This document shows positions 1-9,600 of a DNA stretch of 64,000 nt, one piece after another. Every line of letters starts with the position of its first letter. Position 1 is the first letter of the stretch. This stretch comes from Alitta virens. Its lineage: Eukaryota; Annelida; Polychaeta; Phyllodocida; Nereididae. The position numbers were made by a program, and so were the translations under genes. The notes beneath the pieces are model-generated. The model made no database searches. It was given only the letters and a program-made list of their open reading frames with translations, and was not told the origin of the DNA. The stretch lies in assembly GCA_932294295.1 (NCBI GenBank), contig OW028585.1, forward strand, positions 18,192,561-18,256,560, in the 5' to 3' direction.

Positions 1-1480
1 TATTGTAAAATTACAATCAAATTTAAGGCAGAAATGTTTTGGCCATCAAGTCTAGGTCAAATTAGTGCACATTATGTGAAAGTTGTATGAATTTATGTGC
101 AAAATTAAGCGAGTAACAAGAAAAAGTAGGTGCTGCCTAATAACTTGGCACTAGGTGTATAATCACTTTCGTTTGATATAGTACTGTAAGCATCCTCACA
201 AGTATGATACTTACATATATAATCACTTTCGTTGAATAAAACATTCTCACAAGTACAAATACGTATTAACCACACATAATTAGTTATATTCACACCAAAA
301 ATTATTCAGACACTTTTGACTTTTCACCAATATATAACCTTCCGTATCTTGTAAACTACATAGGCAAATGCATTGCTATTACAGCTACTGACAGCTGTTG
401 ACCTATACATGATAATGATATCACAGGATCTTGTGCCAGCTTGAGCTAAATCACTTCTAGTACAGTTCAAATGTAGCCCGGTATGTGAAATTTTGAAAGT
501 GTCTGAATGTTTTCTTTTTGCATCTGTATTAGGTCAAAAGAAGCACATTCATATATGCCTATATATGTCATTGGCAATCCCATGAGCTTGTGATGGTAAC
601 ATTGAGGAAAACTGGCAAGGCATCTCTATCATTGTATACTCGACGGGAATCTGTAACCCATGGTGGATAGCAGACATTTGTTTCCTTTGTATATCCCACC
701 ATTGCGTAGCTATCTGTAATGCATATATAAAAGACACTAAAATATACAATGCTAATAAATTACCACTCATATTATAGAACACCATAATATTATAGACATG
801 AGAGCTAAATCATTGACAGGAATCTGCAACTAAAGTCGGATTGTAGTAATTTTTCCTTTGCATATCCCACCAGTACGTAGTTAAAAGCATTAATACCACT
901 CAAGAGAACACCAATTTTTGTCAAAGGTCACAGTGGAGCTCAGCTGGCACAGCAACACTTTTTCTGTAATGGCTCATTTAAGTGTGCATATCCTTTCTGA
1001 TTGGTTGCTGCAGGACTTCATAGCGCAATCAGAGAAGGCCTAACTAAGTGGTACAGCATCATAGTGTAACTTCAATCAGTAATTTGTAAATAATGTTTCT
1101 GCAAGTTTGTCAGTTGAGTGCCAATACCATTGAGTAATGATATATAATAGTAATGGTTTTATGCTCAGTGGTTATACCTGTTTTTATTATAGGGCATGGT
1201 ATCTAGTTTCTTGTATCTGGTATCTCATACAGTGCCAAGTGATCAATCAAGGCTGCTTTAAGAAACTATGTGTCTGTTCTGCAACAACAATGTGTAGATG
1301 GAGAACATCATATAAATGGCTTGATGTATCTACTAACCTCGAACTCTCAGTCGATCAATGTTTTCAGATTTTCCGATGAACCGAGCCATTGTTCTTTTCA
1401 GATCAACAGTAAGTTTTGTGATACCTTCATCATGACTGAAAAATAATTTTTAAGTCAATTTTATTTTTAACTTGAAGTTC
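1..1480. other. AT-rich non-coding stretch, no gene recognised
   Basis: No supported gene. A segment containing 'tatatcccaccattgcgtagc' near 690 recurs in diverged form near 860 ('catatcccaccagtacgtag'), each followed by 'ccactca...agaacacc', so 655-785 and 820-915 look like a short diverged direct duplication. Short open frames here have no recognisable motif. The continuation of the ILEI-type gene would be expected on the minus strand in this direction, but I could not find a matching exon. Confidence 0.5.
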
Positions 1481-1485
1481 TAAAT

Positions 1486-1592
1486 CAGGGAGAGTTAGGT
1501 ATATTGAATATTGAGAGCTAGGTTAGGGAGACCAAGGTAGAAGGAGAGCTAGGTGTTGGGAGAGCTAAGTACAGTGAGAGCTAGGTGTAATA
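1486..1592. repeat. GAGAGCTAGGT minisatellite, left part
   Basis: Imperfect short tandem repeats of 'gggagagctaggtgtagt' type. The same motif returns at 5,828-5,930, beyond the large TIR element, which suggests one array separated by an insertion. The intervening 1,593-1,902 lacks the motif. Confidence 0.6.
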
Positions 1593-2467
1593 TAATAGAA
1601 CACATTTTGCTACTGGGTTCATTAAGAAAATGTAAGATACATATAAAACATGAAAATAAATAAATAAAAAGTTGATGTAAAAAGATGAAATTATGAATTA
1701 TTAAAAATATGTGCAACAGGGGGATACAAATTATTAATACAATTTTTGTTATGATAAAAAGCCGAGTCATGTTGTCCGCTGGGGGTTTGAGATCCTCACC
1801 CACAGTGTACCAACCTTGTTGGCCCATCATGAGTGCTAGCTCTGCTAGCTTGAGGGTTCCCCATCATAACTGTATCTTCTCCTATCATTAGACACATGTA
1901 CTTTACCCAGCTAACACGAAAACGTTATAATTACGTTAAAATAACATCATGAAAAAGGTCAGAATAACGTTATTTCATAACATCAAAATTACGCAAAATT
2001 GGACGGTTGCGGAAATGTTATTTTAACGTTCTATGTATCATGTTAGAAGTATGTTAAAATAAAGTTAAAATAATGTTATTTCAAAACATTTTTTCAAACT
2101 GTGGCTTTTACATCAGAAATACATTGTTTAATAATGTTTTGCATTAATATCAATTTAACATTATATGGCAACATGAATAAGATGACCCCTTTATAACGTT
2201 ATCATAACGTTATGTGATAACATAAATTTTACATTATCTGCCACATTTAAAAAAACGACTCTTTTATAACATTTTTATAACGTTATGGGATATCATAATT
2301 TTAACATTATCTGGCAACTTGAAGTTATAACCTTTTCTCAACGTTTTTACAATGTTTTAGGGTGACATCAATTTGATGTTATCTGACAACGTTTTCATAA
2401 CGTTTTTGCCTTGACATTACCTGGGATGAATAAGAGAAAACTTGTTTTGCATTCAAAAAGCAACAGT

Positions 2468-3092
2468 TTATTTTGGAAATCACTGAAGAATAATACTGTA
2501 TTCAGTACAAGAATAGTAACAGTTATAATGAAACAAATGTAATTTACATTGATAAATTTCACACCAAATAAACTTGCACACAAAAACCTTTCAATCTGAA
2601 AATAGTCCTTGATTTGTATTATGAAAGGCATAGCAGCCTAGTATTTTGGCGACAATACCAGTTCGACATACAGTGCATGAGTTAATTGTTTCATCATAAC
2701 AGTTTGTGTGTGCTTTCACATAACCCATGGCCAGGCAATCATTCCAGTCTATTTGATATTCTACAAATGTTAATAACATTGCAGCTCTCATTTGCCTCTT
2801 CAGTAAGTTAGTCCAATGATCAAGCAGTAGGTCTTCTCTTTCACATTCCTGGAATAACAAAATACATGAACTTAATCTATCTTGCAAAGCTTTTGAATGC
2901 ACATTATAATGTTTTTTGTATGAAACAAGGCACTGTAATGTGTGCATTGCTGATCTTCAGTTTGTATGATAATAACTGACAAATCGTGAATATTTACCTT
3001 GCCAGAGAAAAGCCTTCATGGTGGGTAGTGTTCATACCAGGAGTAAGATGTGGTCATCTTGATAGTATGGCAATTGGTCTTGAAGAGCAACC
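2468..3092 (-). CDS. candidate spliced 3' end of an unknown gene inside the TIR element
   Basis: On the minus strand a polypyrimidine/CAG acceptor at about 3,093 opens a short exon starting GGTTGCTCTTCAAG. A second acceptor (ttattccag) at about 2,849 opens an exon beginning ECEREDLLLDHWTNLLKRQ and running to a stop at about 2,591, including a cysteine-containing stretch (CYDETINSCTVCRTG). An AATAAA on this strand lies at 2473-2468. The frame joining the two exons is not certain. The first small exon has a clear relative at about 16,206-16,140, so this may be gene sequence carried by a repeat family. I do not recognise the protein. Confidence 0.3.
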
Positions 3093-4111
3093 CTGTAAAA
3101 ATGCAAAAATTTACATTTAATTGACCTTAATTTACATATATATGCAGTTTTCCAAACTGAATGCTAACGATTACAATATTTCAATAAGAATAACATTTAA
3201 TCACCAAGTGAAATACTATTTGAATTATATCGTTTAAGGAATGTAAAACAAATGAAACAAATTCCATCATCATGATCATTGGACATAATCATAAATGCCA
3301 ACAAACATTATCACAAGGTAATTGCATGACATTGGATCTAAACTTTGATTAAATCAGTAAAGATATGTTTGGCTATGATCAATCTCATAACAATGATACT
3401 GAATTTTCTCCATGTATAGTGTATTTTAGAGTTAGCTGAGATATGGCATTTCTACACTTATATCAAATTTTAGATATTAATAAAACTTCAAGCTTGATAA
3501 CAAAATAACTTTCAAATATATACAACTTTATAAGCAAGAGTGATAAGAAAACAACTTGCAATATTATGTTATTTTTGTGCTACAAAATTTCACTAAAACT
3601 ACTTATATGATTTAAAACTTATCATGGTCATTTAAGTTTTTGTAGCTCACCTGTAGATAGTAATTATGCATGCATGCTATAATGTATGCAAATGGTTCTG
3701 CTTCAGTGATTTGGGCCTAATTAGGGAAGGGGTACTGCAAGTTCACTCACTAGATGCTGTAATATGATGCCTCCTCAGTCTATAATGTCTTGAATCTGAG
3801 CTCTATAGAGTCTAGAAATCACCCATAGCTATCTATATTTCACAATGTATATTTGCACAGTTTTCAGGAGGACTAACTAATATCATATAGTGGACAATAT
3901 ATAGTCTGTGTAATTTGTACCAGCAAAATAAATCATATATTATTAATTAATACTTGCTCATATCATTGTAGTTACAAAATTTGTCTTAATATCTTGACCT
4001 ATACAAATTAAAGCCAAACTAATTTAAAAATAAAAACACAAGATCAGTTAAGGATAATTGTCTGTATATCATTGTATATTGAGTTAGCATATTTAAACAT
4101 GGCCAATATAT

Positions 4112-4240
4112 AGATGGATAGACAAATATACAGAGAGGTAGATAGATAGATAGGTAGATAGATAGATAGGTAGCTAGATAGCTAGATAGCTAGATAGATA
4201 GATAGATAGATTGATTGATTGATTGATTTATAGATAGATA
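4112..4240. repeat. TAGA/GATT microsatellite
   Basis: A nearly continuous run of TAGA units with TAGC and GATT variants, followed 130 bp later by a 15-base G homopolymer (4373-4387). It lies inside the TIR element. Confidence 0.9.
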
Positions 4241-4614
4241 ATTGTAAAGTCACAAAGATAAGTTTTATAAGATTGTGCAAAACTTGTAACTTACCTACTG
4301 TCTGTGACATGCTGGCCTGCCATCCCAAGTCAAAGTGCACCTGTCAATGATGGCTGAAGTTAATTGTGAAGAGGGGGGGGGGGGGGGTTGCAGAAATGGC
4401 AGAATTTACAACTTTCTCTCATTGTTGCAAACTGTGTGCCAAGTCCTGACTCTGGTCAGTGTTTAATATGTGGGTTATTTTACCTAGGAATATTTAGAGA
4501 TATTCCTAGATTTTACTATTGCATCAATCTTTAACATAATTACAGCAGATTTTGAAAATGCCATTTGATGCCTTATTTAAATGATTATGATGTTTATTAT
4601 TAAAATTTTATAAA

Positions 4615-5400
4615 AACGTTATAATTACATCATCCCATAACATTATTAAAACATTTGTGTCTGACATTACAGATTTACATTGAAATTATGTTATTTATAA
4701 ACATCATGAAAACGTCATAACTTTATGTATAACCTTGATACTGAGAAAACATTTTAGGGTTATGTTACAATTGCATCAACCCTTAACATTATAATAACCT
4801 ATTTTTAAAATGCCTGTATTTGATGGCTTTGTAACAGCATAATCATGTTTTTCTTTAATATGTTCTAAAAAACGTTATAAAAACATCATCATATAACATT
4901 AGTAAAACATTTGTGTCTGACATTACAGATTTACATTGAAATTATGTTATTTATAAACATCATGAATACGTCACAAATTTACGTATAACCTTGATGTTTA
5001 GAAAACATGTTAGAGTTATGTTACAATTGCATCAACCCTTAACATTATAATAACTGGTTTTAAAAATGCCTATATTTGATGTTTATTTTACAGCATTATC
5101 ATGTTTTTCTTTAACATATTCTTAAAACGTTATAAAAACATCATCCCATAACATTGGCAAAACATTTGTGTCTGACATTACAGATTTACATTGAAATTAT
5201 GTTATTTATAAACATCATGAATACGTCACAACTTTACGTATAACCTTGATGTTTAGAAAACATGTTAGAGTTATGTTACAATTGCATCAACCTTTAACAT
5301 TATAATAACTGATTTTAAAAATGTTTATATTTGATGTTTATTTTACAGCATTATCATGTTTTTCTTTAACATATTTTAAAAACGTTATAAAAACAACATC
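4615..5400. repeat. ~255-bp tandem repeats in the right arm of the TIR element
   Basis: The landmark 'aacgttata..acatcat' occurs at 4615, 4871, 5126 and 5381, a spacing of 255-256 bp. Each full unit contains in order 'catttgtgtctgacattacag', 'tttataaacatcatga', a cgtataacctt motif and 'ttacaattgcatcaac'. The fourth unit decays after about 60 bp, and a diverged partial unit precedes the first (from about 4,510). Confidence 0.85.
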
Positions 5401-5746
5401 CCATTACATTGGGAATACGTTTTTGACTGACATTACATCTTTATGTTATAAGAATGTTATCAAAAAATGCAGCCATAATGTTAACAAATAGCATCATTAA
5501 TACATAACACCTGTAACTGCTGTATAATACATTGAAATAACATCATTGTGAAAGCTTCTTAAAACATCAATATTGTAATGTTTGCAAAATGTTTTCAGAA
5601 AATGTTATAACACTGTTATTAATTAATGTTATGAATAAACATGAACATACAACATCAAAGTAATGTTAAAAAAACGTTATTTGAAAAACGTTATGCCATA
5701 ACCTTTTCCTAACATGTTATAAAAACGTTATGTGTTAGCTGGGTAA

Positions 5747-6605
5747 TGTAAAATTAAGAAAATAACGGATCTTAATCTAAAAAATTTAATTTTGTGATGA
5801 GAAGGCCAAGGACTTTCAAGGTTGCCAGGTGTAGGGAGAGCTAGGTATAGTGAGAGCTAGGTGTACAGAGAGCTGGCTATAGTTGTACAGAGAGTTTTGG
5901 TATAGCGAGAACTAGTTGCAGTGAGAGGTGGGTCAGCGGCATATGTTGTTTAATTTCGTTTTCATCCAGAAGGGTCAGATACTTCTAGCCAGAGCAGGAT
6001 AGTCAAGGGCACCTGTCTCTGATTGGGACCCTTGCATCTTTAGGGTTCCTTGAAACTGAAGTGACCTACTTTACAAGATCGTTACGCATGTACAACGTAT
6101 TGATGACCAAACATATAATTATGGCGGTCTAGAATGCTTTTCAATTATGTATAATATAAGTTTGTGTTTTTTGCCTTCCTTGAATCTAATTGAGCAAGTT
6201 TGAATCGAGTCCCATAGGTCAGAAGTGGGCGGGTTAGTTTGGTCTAATTAATGTCACCTCATTGTCAGCTCATGGAAATATACCTGATATTGAATTTGGC
6301 TATATATGGGAACATATGTTATAAAATTATGTATTCTTCAACCATAAGATATACATAGCAATTATAATATAGTCCAAAATAACTTCTTTTTTTTTTTGGT
6401 CTTACCTTACATATATCTCATGGAAAAGCACAACATAGATCTTATAAAATTACCTATAAGGTAAACCCCGACTTTCTAATGCATAAACAGCCATCTCTGC
6501 ACAAATTAATATCAAGTTTCCTATCTTTGCAATGCAAATTTTAGGCCATTTTGTCATCATTATAGCAGGTGGCCATTTATTTAGTTAGAATCCTACCATA
6601 CTTAC
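5747..6605. other. non-coding; minisatellite then unresolved sequence
   Basis: 5,828-5,930 repeats the GAGAGCTAGGT motif seen at 1,486-1,592. A slightly GC-richer piece at about 5,950-6,090 and AT-rich sequence up to 6,605 show no gene that I recognise. Confidence 0.5.
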
Positions 6606-9600
6606 ATTGCCATAAGAACCAGTCTTCTTGGAGGTATCTTGTTCAAGAAAGTTTTCATTCTTTGTGATTCAGATGTGGCAATATATGTGTCAAATACCTG
6701 GAATAATATTTCAACTTTGTATTGATTATGTGAAAAAAAAAATCTATGATTAAATACTTTTTTTTCGGAGTAAAATATTATATTTATACACATATAAATC
6801 ATTCTTAAGCATGGGCCAATGCATAAAATCTTCTCAGATACTGGATAATTGTCTCAACTTGAAAAAAAGGTCCAGATATGAATATAGGCAATTGATAGCA
6901 ATCTTTTTGTCTGTGCCGCTTTTGCCGCTGTGTTAAAGTTTAGATCGGAATTCTCTCGCAGTATTCACCTCCAACAACGGAGAGTGAAAATCAAAGTGCA
7001 TTACTACTGAATAGAGTAGTTTCACTGAGCTGCCCGGAATTCCGCAAGATGTGTTAAGTCTTTCTTCTCCTCTTATTACTCATTTTGATTTCAGACAGAA
7101 GATCATAACTAACATATTCATTATTCAATAGCTTCAACCAGTCATAGTCAATGGCGGGAATTCTTCAGCCAATAGCATTGTAGTGTTTCATTGTAGCCAC
7201 CTGGTGGAAATATCAGTTGAAAATCCACTATCATATGATTGTATTAATCAAAAACTTACGAAGCAGCTTTCATATTGGAGGTGACCACTAGCAGATAACT
7301 GTAGCACTGCAACATGGAAGCCTCTCATATGATACACGGTATAGGCCCACGTTGGACATACTGGAGAATCATTGACGAAGAACATGGATTCCAACGTATG
7401 AGTTTTCTCATAGTTGCAGCATCCGTCAGACCATACCACAGTTTGGAACTCTGCAGAAAATGAAATTTTGCGCTATTTAGTAATTTAAAGCTCCACCGTC
7501 TGTCAAAATTATCATTTTCTAAAACATCTCAAATGATTGAAAATCACTTTATTTGATTAAGGCACACTAAATATGTGAAAGCTAATAAATCTATCAGAAA
7601 TCAATAAAAAAATATTGGAAATACAATGGAAATGGCATCATCACCCATTGTTGAGTATTGTGATGTCATCACTTGGTTTGTTTACATATTGGATTTTTGA
7701 TGGAGCGATAGTGTACACAGCAACGCTCTGGATGGTAGGTAATCAGTATTAAGAAGGCAATGAAGTGAATGCAACAGATTTTGGCCACTGTCATATTGAG
7801 TGACAATCCAGCTTTATTGTAACCACAAAAATGTGATGTAATCATGATATTAACACAGGGAGACTGTCCAGCCATGTTTGATGATGCATCTAAGTGTCAT
7901 GTCATCAACTGCACTCAATGACCTGATTGTATGAATATGTCATTGTATAATTATTTGGAACATCTTGATGGTGGCTCCCTCTTTTATTCAATTATTATTA
8001 TCATTTTTTATTTATTTATTTTTTATTGTTAATTAAGTTCTTCCATTAGTTTCTTGTTAAATTCTTTTCCTTTGTAAACGCACATTATCTAAGCCTAGGG
8101 ACATAAATGTTTATAGATCACAGATAAGCAGTGTGGGCTGGGTACATTAATTAGGTTTCTTTTCTTGTAAATATTTCCATTTATTGTAATTGTTTCCATC
8201 TATTGTAATTGTAAATGCATTAAATTTGTCCATGTGATTTTAATAAAGAATTGACACACATTAACGAGTCTCCCGTTGGGTTATATAACAGTCATAGCCC
8301 CCATTTAAAAGCACTGCCAACATAACGCATTTCATATTTGAAAAATTTTTCAGTTCCTATATCATGTTCATTTTTAATGCTTATATTATATATAATGTTC
8401 AATTTGTATTTTTTTGACAGTGTTATTCTAGAGAATATCTATTGATTCAAAATGTCACCTGTGTCTTTCACGGCACTTGAATCACAAAGAATCTTAGAAT
8501 CTTCTACATCGCTTTGGACATCGATGTTTGCAGCCTCACTTGCATCACTCGACATGCTAGTATTCGTGGCAGCTTCTGGGTGACTGGAATGTGGAAGTCC
8601 AGCACACACCTGTGGACACTGTTCTGTGCTCCATGCAGTTTGTCTGGTATAAACTGAAAAAAAAAATATCTGTCATGATTGTGAATATCGGATGTTATTC
8701 ATCCTAATGATCCTACAATGGGAGTCTGGGTATAACACAGGGAGGTGTTCCAACCATCGTTTGATGACATCCAAATGTGACATCATCAACTGCATTCAAT
8801 GACCTGGTTCTATGCTGCACATTGCTCCCTCTGTTAGCAACAAGTCCCCCCGTTATGATACAGCTGATTGCTTGCTTTTTAGTTTTAAATTCCAGATGAT
8901 GTCATGTGACATGTGCCACTCCTTAATGATGAGTCAGCTTAGTACACCCCAAAAAAATGTTCCCCTGATTTTAGGTCTTTTTTTTCACATATGTCATGGA
9001 GAAGCACAACATAGTTATAAATGTCACCAAAAACTCAAACCCATTACCCAGATAGCATTCCAAATTGTTCCAACTTTGGAGCGATATCAGCGATGTTAAT
9101 ACAATGTCATAGTGATAGAGGCCCACATGGAAACAATGCTGGGCTGGTTTGGAATGCTATCTTGGAAAACCCCTCCATGTACAAATTGACTTCATTGGGC
9201 TATTTGTTATGGTCACAAGGAAGCAGTAGATCTTACAACAGAGACAGAGAGTATGGCGAACTTCAACTTATTTCTTTCCCCAGAAGTATTTTTATAAGCT
9301 ATTTGAATTGTTGCAAACATTTCTGTCCATTTTGTGCTGCCTAATGCTATATTTGGCAAAAGAGGTGGACATTTACATTGAATCCTACTATACACCCTTT
9401 TTACACTGCAGCCATTTTAGTATTTTTGCCTCATTGACCTCATTTTGATTATGTAATATATTATGACTTCATTGCTTCTTCATTGTTCTTGCACTGTGTG
9501 ACCTGATCACGGCCAATCTACTGATGACGTCACAATACTATATCTGAGTGCAAAGAGAGGTCAATGAGGCAAAATGCCAACATGGCTGCCGTGTGAAAGT

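Larger units (their letters stand above)
1903..5746. mobile_element. 3.84-kb TIR-bounded AACGTT-rich element
   Basis: The left end TTACCCAGCTAACAC (1903-1917) is the exact inverse of GTGTTAGCTGGGTAA (5732-5746), and both are followed inwards by AACGTTAT-type sequence. The outermost bases are compatible with a TA or TTA/TAA target duplication. The left arm (1903-2410) and right arm (4,510-5,731) are dense in AACGTT/ATAACATC motifs. The right arm contains four ~255-bp tandem repeats. The interior (2,410-4,500) is unlike the arms, carries a candidate spliced 3' gene end on the minus strand, a TAGA microsatellite and a G tract. No transposase is recognisable, so this is either non-autonomous or two nested short elements enclosing host DNA. 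Superfamily is not assigned. Confidence 0.7.

Noticed and set aside
549..785. Minus-strand frame with a hydrophobic start, tested as the ILEI continuation
   Set aside because: It does not show the expected C-terminal ILEI pattern, has no phase-2 acceptor, and overlaps a diverged short duplication.
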